NCBI GenBank assembly: GCA_019104865.1
Contig: JAHRWZ010000030.1
Location: forward strand, 35,566-99,565
Direction of reading: 5' to 3'
DNA length: 64,000 nucleotides
Source: Castellaniella sp.
GTDB lineage: Bacteria > Pseudomonadota > Gammaproteobacteria > Burkholderiales > Burkholderiaceae_B
Positions 17,316-28,729 of the stretch are shown here, piece after piece (position 1 is the stretch's first letter; each line of letters starts with the position of its first letter). The position numbers and the translations under genes are program-made. The notes beneath the pieces were generated by a model. That model saw only the letters and a list, made by a program, of their open reading frames with translations. It was not told where the DNA came from and made no database searches.

Positions 17316-18293
17316 GCGCTTGCCCATCGATCTCAGGCTGATCACCACCAGCGCGACGGCGATCAGAACCATCCCGGCCAGTTCCATCCCGCCCGGCTGC
17401 TCGCCCAGCTGCAGCCAGCCCGCCAGCACGCCGACCACGGGCACACCCAGCGCCGACATCCCGGCCACGCCCGCCGACAGGTGCTGCAACGCGAACAGCC
17501 ATAAGTACCAGGCCAGGGCCGTGGCGATCACGGCGTTATAGAACAGGGCACCGTAGAAATACGGCGCCGGATCGATCGGCCGTTCGGGCACGAACCAGGC
17601 CACCAGACACAAGGCCAGGGCGCCAAACAGCATCTGCCAGGCCGTCAGGGGCAGCGCGTCCATCGGATGATCGCGCTTGATCCATTTTGCGACGATCGTG
17701 GCCAGCGCCCAGCACAGACCGGCGATGACTGCCAGCAGTTCGCTGAGAAAATCCGCATGCAGGGTCCACGGTTCCAGGATCAGCACCAGGCCGGTGGCCG
17801 CCAGCGCCAGCGCCAGCCACTGCAGCCCGCGGATCCGTTCGCCAAATGCCACCCAGGCCATGGGGATGACCCAGAACGGCATCGTATACACCAGGATCGA
17901 GGTCTTGCCGGCGCCACCGTGCAGCAGGGCGACCTGGATCAGGGCCGAGAACGCCCCGGTCTGCAGCACCCCCAGCAGCGCGACGCGCGGCCAGGCGCGG
18001 ATGCGCATCGGCTTGCGCAGCACCGCCAGCACCGCCAGCAGCAGCACCGCCCCGAAGAGCGTGCGCAACGCCGAAAAATCGAAGGGCCCGACATAGGACA
18101 GCACGGATTTCATGATGACCCAGTTGTAACCCCAGCCCAGCGCCATGCCGGCCAGGGCGATCAGGGCCAGGCGTTCGTTGCGGCGCGCGGTGGCGCCCTG
18201 TCGGGCGGCATCGGCCAGGTTCTGTGCCGGTTTTCCCGGGCTGACGCCCGCTTCCCGTTTCGATGCGGCGAAGCCGTGTTCTTCAGCGCTCAA
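17310..18293 (-). CDS. DMT/EamA family transporter
   Basis: The ~327-residue membrane protein has two EamA repeats, about ten hydrophobic segments in total. Typical runs are ALAGMALGWGYNWVIMKSVLSYVGPFDFSALR in repeat 1 and GLCWALATIVAKWIKRDHPMDALPLTAWQMLFGAL in repeat 2. DMT members usually export small metabolites or amino acids; the substrate here is unknown. A TTG start at 18293 overlaps the TGA of the upstream lysR as TTGA, with GGAAGGA upstream, which points to translational coupling. A second TTG at 18314 is also in frame. The N-terminal ~30 residues are polar and atypical, so the true start remains open. Confidence 0.82.
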   Translation of the reverse strand: MSAEEHGFAASKREAGVSPGKPAQNLADAARQGATARRNERLALIALAGMALGWGYNWVIMKSVLSYVGPFDFSALRTLFGAVLLLAVLAVLRKPMRIRAWPRVALLGVLQTGAFSALIQVALLHGGAGKTSILVYTMPFWVIPMAWVAFGERIRGLQWLALALAATGLVLILEPWTLHADFLSELLAVIAGLCWALATIVAKWIKRDHPMDALPLTAWQMLFGALALCLVAWFVPERPIDPAPYFYGALFYNAVIATALAWYLWLFALQHLSAGVAGMSALGVPVVGVLAGWLQLGEQPGGMELAGMVLIAVALVVISLRSMGKRS

Positions 18294-19207
18294 GATTTTC
18301 TCGGTCCTTCCCAATAACCCGGCTCATGATAATGGTTTCTCAGCTCGTCGATGAAATAGCGGATCTTCGCCGGCAGGTAGCGCTGCTGCGGATAGACCGC
18401 CTGGATGTCGTACGCGGGCAGCGCGAATTCTTCCAGCACAGTGACCAATTCGCCGCGCTTCAGTTCGCGCTGGATCTCCCAGGTGGAACGCCAGCCGATG
18501 CCCAACCCCTGACGCACCCACTGGTACAGCAGCTCGCCATCGTTGCAGGCCAGATCCCCGCGCACGCGCACCGCGAACGGCTTGCCGTCGCGCACGAAGG
18601 TCCAGCCCCGGTGCTGTCCGCCCTGCAGATTGAAGGCCAGGCAGTTGTGCCGCACCAGGTCTTCCGGCACGCGCGGCAAGCCGTGCGATTCGAAATACGC
18701 GGGCGTGCCGCACACCACGCGCCGGTTGGGGAACAGGCGCACCGCCACGTAATTGGGATCCGTGACCTCGCCGATGCGGATGGCCATGTCGTAGCCCTCG
18801 CGCACCAGATCCACCACGCTGTCGGTGAAATTGAAGGATAGCGCCAGATCCGGATAGCGGGCCCGAAACGCCAGGGCGTGCGGCGCCACGTGCAGGCGCC
18901 CGAACGACGCTGGTGCCGATACGACCAGATGACCGGCCAGGGAACGGCGCCGGGACATGATACCGGCCTCGGCGGCGTCGAAGTCTTGAACCAGCTGCTG
19001 GCACTGTTCCAGATAGCGCTCGCCCAGTTCGGTAAGCACCAGGCCGCGCGTCGAGCGGTGCATCAGCTGCACCCCCAGACGCTTTTCCAGCGCCGTCAGA
19101 CGCCGCCCCATCACCACCGGGGTCACCCCTTCGACCAGGGCGGCCGAAGCGAAGCTGCCCTTTTCGGCAATCAATACAAAACTGCTGATGTCGGTATAGC
19201 GGCCCAC
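18290..19207 (-). CDS. LysR family transcriptional regulator divergent from gcl
   Basis: A 305-residue LTTR of the CrgA/AaeR-like group. The HTH is near residues 5-62 ([59 protein letters not shown]). The effector domain has [53 protein letters not shown]. It starts at GTG 19207 with AGGAGG six bases upstream. It is divergent from the gcl operon and translationally joined to the DMT transporter. An ATAC-N5-GTAT box lies in the divergent gap, so regulation of gcl and/or the transporter is likely. Confidence 0.92.
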   Translation of the reverse strand: MGRYTDISSFVLIAEKGSFASAALVEGVTPVVMGRRLTALEKRLGVQLMHRSTRGLVLTELGERYLEQCQQLVQDFDAAEAGIMSRRRSLAGHLVVSAPASFGRLHVAPHALAFRARYPDLALSFNFTDSVVDLVREGYDMAIRIGEVTDPNYVAVRLFPNRRVVCGTPAYFESHGLPRVPEDLVRHNCLAFNLQGGQHRGWTFVRDGKPFAVRVRGDLACNDGELLYQWVRQGLGIGWRSTWEIQRELKRGELVTVLEEFALPAYDIQAVYPQQRYLPAKIRYFIDELRNHYHEPGYWEGPRKS

Positions 19208-19261
19208 AGGAAGCCTCCTGCAACAACGTGCGGAAATTCTACCCTATTGATCCGTGACTAC

Positions 19262-19274
19262 ATACTTATAGTAT
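19262..19274. promoter_or_regulatory. LysR-type box ATAC-TTATA-GTAT
   Basis: A perfect 4-bp inverted repeat in the classical T-N11-A arrangement, 55 bp from the lysR start and 90 bp from gcl. Its position in a divergent LTTR gap makes it the likely recognition-binding site of the adjacent regulator. Confidence 0.5.
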
Positions 19275-19296
19275 CGACAGAAACGAGAACCGCTGG

Positions 19297-19339
19297 GATT
19301 CCAGACCCGAAGGCCTTTCTTTATTCTGATTCCAGACCC
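19297..19339 (+). repeat. 12-bp direct repeat GATTCCAGACCC upstream of gcl
   Basis: The 12-mer GATTCCAGACCC occurs at 19297-19308 and again at 19328-19339. The copies are 31 bp apart, close to three helical turns, just before the gcl ribosome binding site. A second regulator site or a small duplication are both possible. Confidence 0.45.
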
Positions 19340-19363
19340 ATCGGATCAGATCAAGGAGCAACC

Positions 19364-21145
<1,782 letters not shown>

Positions 21146-21159
21146 AGCAGAACATTGCG

Positions 21160-21179
21160 GCCCTTCCCGGCGGAAGGGC
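21160..21179 (+). other. Intercistronic stem-loop between gcl and hyi
   Basis: GCCCTTCC, a CGGC loop and GGAAGGGC form a perfect 8-bp stem 15 bp after the gcl stop. No T-tract follows, so it looks like an mRNA stability or attenuation element rather than a full terminator. Confidence 0.5.
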
Positions 21180-21207
21180 TGTCTGGAAGCATTTCAAGGA
21201 ATCACAC

Positions 21208-21984
21208 ATGCCAAAATTCGCTGCCAACCTCTCGATGCTATTCACCGAAGTCGACTTTCCGGACCGCTTCGAAGCGGCTGCCAAGGCCGGCTTCAAGGGC
21301 GTCGAATACCTGTTCCCGTACGCCTACGCCAAGGAAGACCTGGCCCAGCGCCTGAAGGACAACGGGCTGGTCCAGGTGTTGCATAATCTGCCGGCCGGCA
21401 ACTGGGACGCGGGCGAGCGTGGCATCGCCTGCCATCCGGACCGCATCGGTGAATTCAAGCAGGGCGTGGCCAAGGCCATCGAATACGCCCAGGCCCTGAA
21501 CTGTCCGCAGGTGAACTGCCTGGCAGGCAAGATCCCGGCCGGCGTCGATCATGCGACCGCGCACCGGACCTTCGTCGAGAACCTGCGCTACGCCGCCGCC
21601 GAATTGAAAAGAGCGGGTATCCGTCTGGTGATGGAGCCCATCAATACCTTCGACATCCCGGGTTTCTTCCTGAGCCGTACCGACCAGGCGCTGGCCATCA
21701 TCGAAGAAGTCGGTTCGGACAATCTCCGCATCCAGTACGACATCTATCACATGCAGCGCATGGAAGGCGAACTCGCCAACACCATCCGCACGCATCTGAA
21801 GTCGATCGGGCATATCCAGCTGGCCGACAACCCGGGGCGCAACGAGCCGGGCACCGGAGAAATCAACTATCCATGGCTGTTTCGCCACATCGACAAGGTG
21901 GGCTATACCGGCTGGATCGGTTGCGAATACAAGCCGGCCGCCCGCACCGAGGACGGTCTGGGCTGGATCCAGGCGCTGGCCTGA
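21208..21984 (+). CDS. hyi: Hydroxypyruvate isomerase
   Basis: A 258-residue xylose-isomerase-like TIM barrel. MPKFAANLSMLFTEVDFPDRFEAAAKAGFKGVEYLFPY, EPINTFDIPGFFLSRTDQAL, IQYDIYHMQRMEGEL and IGHIQLADNPGRNEPGTGEINY are characteristic of Hyi. The conserved Glu and His residues of these segments form the active site. It interconverts hydroxypyruvate and tartronate semialdehyde. It follows gcl by 62 bp and precedes glxR by 84 bp, in the standard gcl-hyi-glxR order. Confidence 0.95.
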   Translation: MPKFAANLSMLFTEVDFPDRFEAAAKAGFKGVEYLFPYAYAKEDLAQRLKDNGLVQVLHNLPAGNWDAGERGIACHPDRIGEFKQGVAKAIEYAQALNCPQVNCLAGKIPAGVDHATAHRTFVENLRYAAAELKRAGIRLVMEPINTFDIPGFFLSRTDQALAIIEEVGSDNLRIQYDIYHMQRMEGELANTIRTHLKSIGHIQLADNPGRNEPGTGEINYPWLFRHIDKVGYTGWIGCEYKPAARTEDGLGWIQALA

Positions 21985-22009
21985 TCGGCACCGGCACCCA
22001 CCCGCTTTG

Positions 22010-22038
22010 CAGGCGGCTGCGCAGTCGCGAGCCGCCTG
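22010..22038 (+). other. Intercistronic stem-loop between hyi and glxR
   Basis: CAGGCGGCT and AGCCGCCTG form a perfect 9-bp stem around an 11-nt loop, with no T-tract. It is the second such element in this operon. Confidence 0.5.
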
Positions 22039-22068
22039 AACCATCACACTAGATCAAGGAGCATTCAC

Positions 22069-22953
22069 ATGGCTAACATCGGTTTCATCGGTCTGGGCAT
22101 CATGGGCACCCCCATGGCCGCCAACCTGATCCAGGGCGGCCACGCGCTCGCCACATTCACCCACGGCAAGACCCCGCAAAGCCTGCTGGACGCCGGCGCC
22201 AAGGCGCTCGGCAGCGCCACCGAGGTCGCCAAAGCGTCCGACATCATCATCGTCATGGTGCCCGACACCCCCGACGTCGAAGCCGTGCTGTTCGGCGAGA
22301 ACGGCGTGGCGGCCGGCCTGTCCAAGGGCAAGACCGTGATCGACATGAGCTCGATCTCGCCCGTGGCGACCAAGGAATTTGCCGGCAAGATCAACGCCCT
22401 GGGCTGCGAATACCTGGACGCGCCGGTGTCCGGCGGCGAAGTCGGCGCCAAGGCCGCCAGCCTGACCATCATGATCGGCGGCAGTGAAGCGGCGTTCGCG
22501 CGGTGCAAGCCGATCTTCGAGCTGATGGGCAAGAACATCACGCTGGTGGGCGGCAACGGCGATGGCCAGACCACCAAGGTGGCCAACCAGATCATCGTGG
22601 CGTTGACCATCGAAGCCGTGGGCGAAGCCCTGGTGCTGGCCTCGAAGGCCGGTGCCGACCCGGCCAAGGTACGCCAGGCACTGATGGGCGGCTTTGCCAG
22701 TTCGCGCATCCTGGAAGTGCATGGCGAGCGCATGGTCAAGCGCACCTTCGACCCGGGCTTCCGCATCAATCTGCACCAGAAGGATCTGAATCTGGCCCTG
22801 ACCACCGCCCGCCAGTTGGGGCTGTCCCTGCCCAGCACGGCCGTCGCCCAGGAACTGTTCAACAGCTGCGTCGCCCACGGCGGCGCGAGCTGGGATCATT
22901 CGGGCATGGTCCGCGCCCTGGAAATCATGGCCAACCACGAAATCGGCCAGTAA
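22069..22953 (+). CDS. glxR: 2-hydroxy-3-oxopropionate (tartronate semialdehyde) reductase
   Basis: A 294-residue beta-hydroxyacid dehydrogenase. The NAD(P)-binding motif GFIGLGIMGTPMAANL is at the N-terminus. The substrate-binding motif DAPVSGGEVGAKAASLTIMIGG is near residue 122, and the catalytic Lys lies in GDGQTTKVANQIIVA near residue 170. The enzyme reduces tartronate semialdehyde to D-glycerate. ATG 22069 is preceded by AAGGAG. The next gene, glycerate 2-kinase, uses its product. Confidence 0.95.
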   Translation: MANIGFIGLGIMGTPMAANLIQGGHALATFTHGKTPQSLLDAGAKALGSATEVAKASDIIIVMVPDTPDVEAVLFGENGVAAGLSKGKTVIDMSSISPVATKEFAGKINALGCEYLDAPVSGGEVGAKAASLTIMIGGSEAAFARCKPIFELMGKNITLVGGNGDGQTTKVANQIIVALTIEAVGEALVLASKAGADPAKVRQALMGGFASSRILEVHGERMVKRTFDPGFRINLHQKDLNLALTTARQLGLSLPSTAVAQELFNSCVAHGGASWDHSGMVRALEIMANHEIGQ

Positions 22954-22974
22954 ACTGGCCATCGAGAGACACCC

Positions 22975-24234
22975 ATGACCGAGCCCCGCGAGCTTCTGAC
23001 CCGCATGTTCCAGGCCGCGGTGCGTGCGGCCCAGCCGGAACACTGCATCCCCGCATTTCTGCCCGCGCGCCCCAAGGGCCGCACGATTGTCATCGGCGCG
23101 GGCAAGGCCTCGGCCGCCATGGCTCAGGCCTTCGAGAAACACTGGCCTGGCCACATCGAGGGCGTGGTGGTCACCCGCTACGGCTATGCCGTACCCTGCG
23201 AGCGGATCGAGATCATCGAGGCCGCCCACCCCGTCCCCGACGAGGCGGGCGAAGCTGCGGCGCAACGCCTGTTCGAGCAAGTCCGCGGCCTGAGCGCCGA
23301 CGACCTGGTGATCTGCCTGATCTCGGGCGGCGGCTCATCGCTGCTGCCCATGCCGGGCGCCGGTGTCACCCTGGCCGACAAGCAGGCCATCAACCGCGCC
23401 CTGCTGAAGTCCGGCGCCACCATTGCCGAAATGAACTGCGTGCGCCGGCACCTGTCGGGCATCAAGGGCGGGCGCCTGGCCGCCGCCTGCGCTCCGGCCC
23501 GCGTGGTGAACCTGCTGATCTCCGACGTCCCGGGCGATCAGCCCTGCGACATTGCCTCGGGCCCGACCGTGGCCGACCCGACCACCTGCGCTGACGCGCT
23601 GGACATCGTGCGCCGCTATGCCATCGATCTGCCCGACGAAGCCAGGCGGCTGCTGGAATCCGGCGAAGGCGAGACCCTGAAACCCGGCGACGCCCGGTTG
23701 ACGCGGGTTGAGACCCATCTGATCGCCACCCCGCAGATGGCCCTGGAGGCCGCCGCCTCGGTGGCGCGCGACGCGGGCGTCACGCCGGTGCTGCTGGGCG
23801 ACCGCATCGAAGGCGAAGCCCGCGACGTGGGCAAGGTGCTGGGCGGCATCGCCCTGCAAGTGCGCGCGCACGGCCAGCCGTCGCCCACACCCTGCGTGCT
23901 GCTGTCGGGCGGCGAAACCACCGTCACCGTGCGCGGCCACGGACGCGGCGGTCGCAACGTGGAATACCTGCTGTCGACCGCCATCACGCTCGACGGCGCG
24001 CCGGGCATCTACGGTCTGGCGGGCGACACCGACGGCGTGGACGGCCAGGAGGAAATCGCCGGCGCCCTGATCACTCCGGACACCCTGGCCCGCGCCTGGG
24101 CGGCCGGCATGCCGCCGCGCGCCCATCTGGACGACAATGATGGTCATGGCTTTTTCGAGCGGCTGGGCGATTCCCTGATCACCGGCCCGACACTGACCAA
24201 CGTCAACGACTTTCGCGCCATCCTGGTCCTGTGA
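22975..24234 (+). CDS. ttuD: Glycerate 2-kinase (MOFRL family, TtuD/GckA)
   Basis: The 419-residue protein has an N-terminal DUF4147 domain (PKGRTIVIGAGKASAAMAQAFEKHW, PVPDEAGEAAAQRLFE, LVICLISGGGSSLLPMPGAGVTL) and a C-terminal MOFRL domain (CVLLSGGETTVTVRGHGRGGRNVEYLL, AGDTDGVDG). It phosphorylates glycerate to 2-phosphoglycerate with ATP. It starts 21 bp after glxR. The product needs only enolase to become phosphoenolpyruvate, which explains the pyruvate kinase gene two positions downstream. Confidence 0.94.
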   Translation: MTEPRELLTRMFQAAVRAAQPEHCIPAFLPARPKGRTIVIGAGKASAAMAQAFEKHWPGHIEGVVVTRYGYAVPCERIEIIEAAHPVPDEAGEAAAQRLFEQVRGLSADDLVICLISGGGSSLLPMPGAGVTLADKQAINRALLKSGATIAEMNCVRRHLSGIKGGRLAAACAPARVVNLLISDVPGDQPCDIASGPTVADPTTCADALDIVRRYAIDLPDEARRLLESGEGETLKPGDARLTRVETHLIATPQMALEAAASVARDAGVTPVLLGDRIEGEARDVGKVLGGIALQVRAHGQPSPTPCVLLSGGETTVTVRGHGRGGRNVEYLLSTAITLDGAPGIYGLAGDTDGVDGQEEIAGALITPDTLARAWAAGMPPRAHLDDNDGHGFFERLGDSLITGPTLTNVNDFRAILVL

Positions 24235-24262
24235 ACGGATGGCGGTCCCTAGGAGATACCCC

Positions 24263-24694
24263 ATGAAAATGATTCGCGCCCTGACCCTGGAAGATGCCCG
24301 CCGCATGGCTGCCGCGGCAGAAACCGAGGCACGGAACAACGGCTGGAACGTCAGTATCGCCATCTGCGACGCCGGCGGCCACGCCCTGTGGCTGCAGCGC
24401 ATGGACGGCGCCCCGCTGAACAGCGCCCAGGTCGCCCCCGGCAAGGCGCACACCAGCGCCGTGGGCGGCAAACCCAGCAAGGTCTACGAGGACATGGTCA
24501 ACCAGGGCCGCTTCGCCGCCCTGTCCATGCCGATCATGCCGCTGGAAGGCGGCGAACCCATCATCCATGACGGCCAGGTCATCGGCGCCATCGGCGTCTC
24601 GGGCGTGAAGGCCAGCCAGGATGCCCAGGTTGCCCGCGCCGGCGTGGCCGCCCTCGATGGATCCGATCAGGCAACCCAGGGACAACAGGCATGA
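24263..24694 (+). CDS. GlcG/HbpS family protein
   Basis: A 143-residue protein of the GlcG/HbpS (DUF336) fold. MKMIRALTLEDARRMAAAAETEARNNGWNVSIAICDAGGHALWLQRMDGA is the diagnostic N-terminal region, and EGGEPIIHDGQVIGAIGVSGVKASQDAQVARAG the C-terminal one. Members bind haem or small molecules, or have unknown roles; they often sit in glycolate/glyoxylate operons. ATG 24263 has AGGAG upstream. The stop overlaps the pyk start as ATGA, showing tight coupling. No specific function can be assigned. Confidence 0.88.
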   Translation: MKMIRALTLEDARRMAAAAETEARNNGWNVSIAICDAGGHALWLQRMDGAPLNSAQVAPGKAHTSAVGGKPSKVYEDMVNQGRFAALSMPIMPLEGGEPIIHDGQVIGAIGVSGVKASQDAQVARAGVAALDGSDQATQGQQA

Positions 24695-26115
24695 CCCCCG
24701 AGCGCCGCGCCCGCATCCTGGCGACCTTGGGCCCCGCCAGCTCCACGGCGGAACAGATCCGTGCGCTGGTCGACGCCGGCGCCAATATGTTCCGCCTGAA
24801 CTTCAGCCACGGCAGCCATGAAGACCATGCCGAGCGCTATCGCATCATCCGCCGGATCGAACAGGACATCGGCCGCCCCATCGGCATCCTGATGGATCTG
24901 CAGGGGCCGAAGCTGCGGGTCGGCAGGATCGCCGGCGGCAAGACCACCCTGCAGGCCGGCCAGGCCTTTCGTCTGGACCTGGACGCCACCGAAGGCGATG
25001 CGCAGCGCGCCAACCTGCCTCATCCCGAAATTTTCGCGGCGCTGGAAGACGGCACCGACCTGCTGCTGGACGACGGCAAGCTGCGCCTGCGCGTGGATCG
25101 CCACGGCCCGGACTTCGCCGACACGACCGTGATGGTCGGCGGCCCCTTGTCCGACCGCAAGGGGGTGAACGTGCCCGGCGTCATCCTGCCCATCTCGCCC
25201 CTGACCGCGAAGGACCGCGCCGATCTGGAATTCGGCCTGTCCCTGGGTGTGGATTGGGTGGCCCTGTCCTTCGTCCAGCGCCCGGAAGACATCGCCGAAG
25301 CGCGCAGCCTGATCGGCGATCGCGCCTGGATCATGGCCAAGCTGGAAAAACCGGCCGCCATCGAACATCTGGATGCGATCATCGAACAGGCCGATGGGAT
25401 CATGGTGGCGCGCGGCGATCTGGGCGTGGAACTGCCGCCCCAGCGCGTCCCCGTGCTGCAACAGCGCATCGTGCGCCACGCCCGCGCCGCGGGCAAGCCG
25501 GTCGTCGTTGCGACCCAGATGCTGGAATCCATGATCAGCGCCCCGGTTCCCACCCGTGCGGAAGCCTCGGACGTGGCCACGGCGGTGTACAGCGGCGCCG
25601 ATGCCGTCATGCTGTCGGCCGAATCGGCATCCGGCCAGTATCCGCTGGAGGCTGTCTCCATCATGACGCGCATCATCCACGAGGTGGAAGCCGATCCGTC
25701 CTGGCGCGCCAACCTGGATGCCACCCACGGTCCGGCCGAGGCCAACATCCCGGACGCGATCTGCTGTGCGCTGCGCCGCGTGGCCGGCCTGCTGGAACCT
25801 GCGGCCACAGTCGCCTATACCGCCTCCGGCTTCAGCGCCCTGCGCGCCAGCCGGGAACGGCCCACCACGCCGATCCTGGCCCTGACGCCCGAACAACGCA
25901 CCGCGCGCCGTCTGACCCTGGCATGGGGAGTGCGACCCGTCCACTTCCCCGAACAGCTGCGCGAAGCCAGCGAGATGATCGAGCGCGCCACCGACGCCGC
26001 CCAGCGCGCGGGGTTGGCGGCGCCGGGCGACAGCCTGATCGTCATCGCCGGCCTGCCTTTCGGGCGCAGCGGCAGCACCAATCTGCTGCATATCGCTCAG
26101 GTGCCAAAGAAATAA
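24691..26115 (+). CDS. pyk: Pyruvate kinase
   Basis: The 474-residue protein converts phosphoenolpyruvate and ADP to pyruvate and ATP. It shows RRARILATLGPASSTAEQIRALVDAGANMFRLNFSHGS at the N-terminus. The active-site signature is MAKLEKPAAIEHLDAIIEQADGIMVARGDLGVELP near residue 215, followed by VVVATQMLESMI and SEASDVATAVYSGADAVMLSAESASGQYP-type sequence. As the last gene of the gcl operon it completes the glyoxylate-to-pyruvate route. It may be a pathway-specific isozyme rather than the housekeeping copy. A strong terminator follows. Confidence 0.96.
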   Translation: MTPERRARILATLGPASSTAEQIRALVDAGANMFRLNFSHGSHEDHAERYRIIRRIEQDIGRPIGILMDLQGPKLRVGRIAGGKTTLQAGQAFRLDLDATEGDAQRANLPHPEIFAALEDGTDLLLDDGKLRLRVDRHGPDFADTTVMVGGPLSDRKGVNVPGVILPISPLTAKDRADLEFGLSLGVDWVALSFVQRPEDIAEARSLIGDRAWIMAKLEKPAAIEHLDAIIEQADGIMVARGDLGVELPPQRVPVLQQRIVRHARAAGKPVVVATQMLESMISAPVPTRAEASDVATAVYSGADAVMLSAESASGQYPLEAVSIMTRIIHEVEADPSWRANLDATHGPAEANIPDAICCALRRVAGLLEPAATVAYTASGFSALRASRERPTTPILALTPEQRTARRLTLAWGVRPVHFPEQLREASEMIERATDAAQRAGLAAPGDSLIVIAGLPFGRSGSTNLLHIAQVPKK

Positions 26116-26142
26116 GCAGTATCTGAACCGGCATATAGCCAG

Positions 26143-26169
26143 CCCGCTTCCTGTGAAGCGGGTTTTTTT
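26143..26169 (+). terminator. Rho-independent terminator after pyk
   Basis: CCCGCTTC, loop CTGT and GAAGCGGG form a perfect 8-bp stem followed by seven T residues, 28 bp after the pyk stop. It ends the gcl-pyk operon. Confidence 0.92.
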
Positions 26170-26227
26170 CTTTACGGGGCGGTAGTTTGCGAGACTTCCC
26201 GGGCCGAGATTCAGATCGGGCCGGCGC

Positions 26228-26256
26228 TTTAACTCTTATACAAGACTGCCTATAAT
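26228..26256 (+). promoter_or_regulatory. Candidate sigma-70 promoter of glcB
   Basis: A perfect TATAAT at 26251-26256 sits 112 bp before the glcB start. A weak -35 (TTTAAC, 26228-26233) lies at 17-bp spacing. The -10 stands out in an otherwise GC-rich region. Confidence 0.55.
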
Positions 26257-26367
26257 CAGAGAATTACGCCAGATTACAACGCGACAGGGCGCCCGCGCGT
26301 GCGCTGTCCTGTTCAGCCGGACCGCGCGTGCCGGAATCGCATTCCCGTTTATCTCTCAAGGACCATC

Positions 26368-28542
26368 ATGACCGATCGCATTTCCAGCCATGGCCTCCAG
26401 ATCGCGGCCGTGCTGCACCAATTCCTCGAACAGGAAGCACTGCCGGGCACCGGCGTGCGGCCCGCCGCCTTCTGGGAAGGTCTGGCTGCGATCGTGCACG
26501 ACCTGGCCCCCAAGAACCGCGCTCTGCTGGCCGAACGCGACCGCATCCAGGCCGCCATGGACGACTGGTATGGCAAACACCCGGGCCCCGTCGCCGACCC
26601 GGCCGCCTATCGCGCCTTCCTGCGCGAAATCGGCTACCTGAAGGACGCGCCTGCCCAGGTGAAGGTCACCACCGCCAACGTGGACACCGAGATCACATCC
26701 CAGGCTGGCCCGCAGTTGGTCGTGCCCATCATGAACGCCCGCTATGCCCTGAACGCCGCCAACGCGCGCTGGGGCAGCCTGTACGACGCGCTCTACGGCA
26801 CCGACGCCATTCCCGAAACGGACGGCGCCACCCGCGCCGGCGGCTACAACCCGGTGCGAGGCGCTCGCGTCATCGCCTTTGCCCGCAAGTTCCTGGACGA
26901 CAGCATCCCTCTGGTTCAGGGTTCGCACCGCGACGCCGCCGGCTATGCCGTCGTCAACGGCGACCTGCAGGTCACCCTGAAAAACGGCGCTATGACCCGC
27001 CTGGCCGACGGCCAGGTCTTCCTGGGCCATCGCGGCAACGCGGCCAGCCCGGAAGCGCTGGTGTTCCGCCACAACGGCGTGCACTTCGAGATCCAGTTCG
27101 ACTCCAACTCGCCCATCGGCAAGACCGATGACGCCCACATCAAGGACGTGTTGGTCGAAGCGGCGCTGACCACCATCATGGACTGCGAAGACTCGGTGGC
27201 CGCCGTCGATGCCGACGACAAGGTTCTCGCCTACCGCAACTGGCTGGGCCTGATGAAGGGCGACCTGACGGAAGACCTGCTCAAGGGTGGCAAGACCGTC
27301 ACCCGTCGTCTGAACGACGACCGCACCTACACGGCGCGCGACGGCAGCACGGGCACCCTGCACGGCCGCTCGCTCATGTTCGTGCGCAACGTCGGCCACC
27401 TGATGACCACCCCGGCCATCCTGGACCGCGACGGAAACGAAGTGCCCGAAGGCATCCTGGATGCCGTGTGCACGGCACTCACCGCCATCCCCGACCTGAA
27501 AAACCGCAAGAACTCGCGCACCGGATCGATCTACATCGTCAAGCCGAAAATGCACGGCCCCAACGAGGTCGCCTTCGCCAGCGAGATCTTCGCGCGCGTC
27601 GAGAAGCTGCTGGGCCTGGCGCCCAACACGATCAAGATGGGCATCATGGACGAGGAGCGCCGCACCAGCATCAACCTGAAGGCCTGCATCGCCGCCGCCG
27701 CCGAGCGCGTGGCGTTCATCAACACCGGCTTCCTGGACCGCACCGGCGACGAACTGCACACGTCCATGCGCGCCGGCGCGATGGTGCGCAAGGGCGACAT
27801 GAAGAACCAGGCGTGGATCCAGGCCTACGAACTGAACAACGTGCAAACCGGCCTGGAATGCGGCCTGCGCGGCCACGCCCAGATCGGCAAGGGCATGTGG
27901 GCCATGCCCGACCTGATGGCCGCCATGCTGGAACAGAAGATCAATCACGTGAAGGCCGGCGGCAACACGGCCTGGGTGCCCTCGCCCACCGCTGCCACGC
28001 TGCATGCCCTGCACTATCATCAGGTCGACGTGGTCGAGGTGCAAAAATCCCTGGAAGGCCACCACGAGGACTACACCGACCGCATCCTGACCGTGCCGGT
28101 CGCCCGCGACACAAACTGGAGCGCCGAGCAGGTCCAGCAGGAGCTGGACAACAACTGCCAGGGCATCCTGGGCTACGTGGTGCGCTGGATCGATCAGGGC
28201 GTGGGCTGCTCGAAGGTGCTCGACATCCATGACGTGGGCCTGATGGAGGACCGTGCCACACTGCGTATTTCCAGCCAGCACATCGCCAACTGGCTGCTGC
28301 ACGGCATCACCAACCGCGCCCAGGTCGAATCCACCCTGCGCCGCATGGCCGCCATCGTGGACAAGCAAAACGCGGGCGACGCGGCCTACGAGCCCATGGA
28401 CGGCCACTTCGACACGTCCTGCGCCTTCAAGGCCGCCAGCGACCTGATCTTCAAGGGCCTGGAACAACCCAACGGCTACACCGAGCCGCTGCTGCACCAC
28501 TGGCGCCAGGTGAAAAAGGCTGAACAAGCCGCCAGGGCCTGA
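26368..28542 (+). CDS. glcB: Malate synthase G
   Basis: The 724-residue length and sequence are those of the single-chain G isoform. It has [36 protein letters not shown] sequence, [66 protein letters not shown] and [18 protein letters not shown], which carry the catalytic Arg/Asp/Glu residues. It condenses glyoxylate with acetyl-CoA to malate. ATG 26368 is preceded by AAGGA. Standing next to the gcl operon but with its own promoter and terminator, it is the second exit for purine-derived glyoxylate and also serves acetate and glycolate growth. Confidence 0.97.
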   Translation: MTDRISSHGLQIAAVLHQFLEQEALPGTGVRPAAFWEGLAAIVHDLAPKNRALLAERDRIQAAMDDWYGKHPGPVADPAAYRAFLREIGYLKDAPAQVKVTTANVDTEITSQAGPQLVVPIMNARYALNAANARWGSLYDALYGTDAIPETDGATRAGGYNPVRGARVIAFARKFLDDSIPLVQGSHRDAAGYAVVNGDLQVTLKNGAMTRLADGQVFLGHRGNAASPEALVFRHNGVHFEIQFDSNSPIGKTDDAHIKDVLVEAALTTIMDCEDSVAAVDADDKVLAYRNWLGLMKGDLTEDLLKGGKTVTRRLNDDRTYTARDGSTGTLHGRSLMFVRNVGHLMTTPAILDRDGNEVPEGILDAVCTALTAIPDLKNRKNSRTGSIYIVKPKMHGPNEVAFASEIFARVEKLLGLAPNTIKMGIMDEERRTSINLKACIAAAAERVAFINTGFLDRTGDELHTSMRAGAMVRKGDMKNQAWIQAYELNNVQTGLECGLRGHAQIGKGMWAMPDLMAAMLEQKINHVKAGGNTAWVPSPTAATLHALHYHQVDVVEVQKSLEGHHEDYTDRILTVPVARDTNWSAEQVQQELDNNCQGILGYVVRWIDQGVGCSKVLDIHDVGLMEDRATLRISSQHIANWLLHGITNRAQVESTLRRMAAIVDKQNAGDAAYEPMDGHFDTSCAFKAASDLIFKGLEQPNGYTEPLLHHWRQVKKAEQAARA

Positions 28543-28612
28543 TCGCCGGGGCCCGGCCGGACAGCCGGGCACCTTATCGCATCTTCCCGGACGCTCCGGG
28601 ATCGTCACGAAA

Positions 28613-28645
28613 GCCGCCGGCGGCGAAACGCACCGGCGGCCTTTT
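28613..28645 (+). terminator. Terminator after glcB
   Basis: GCCGCCGG (28613-28620) pairs with CCGGCGGC (28633-28640) around a 12-nt loop, followed by CTTTTG. It is about 70 bp after the glcB stop. Confidence 0.7.
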
Positions 28646-28729
28646 GTTGCCTGCATCACGAATCACCAGGAGTAAAATCGCCCCCTGGCCGCCAAGCCCG
28701 GCCGTTTCCCTCCTGACGATTCCACATCC

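Noticed and set aside
26356..28659. Open frame of 767 codons on the minus strand opposite glcB
   Set aside because: Antisense shadow of malate synthase G; low-complexity Val/Gly/His/Asp-rich translation without motifs.
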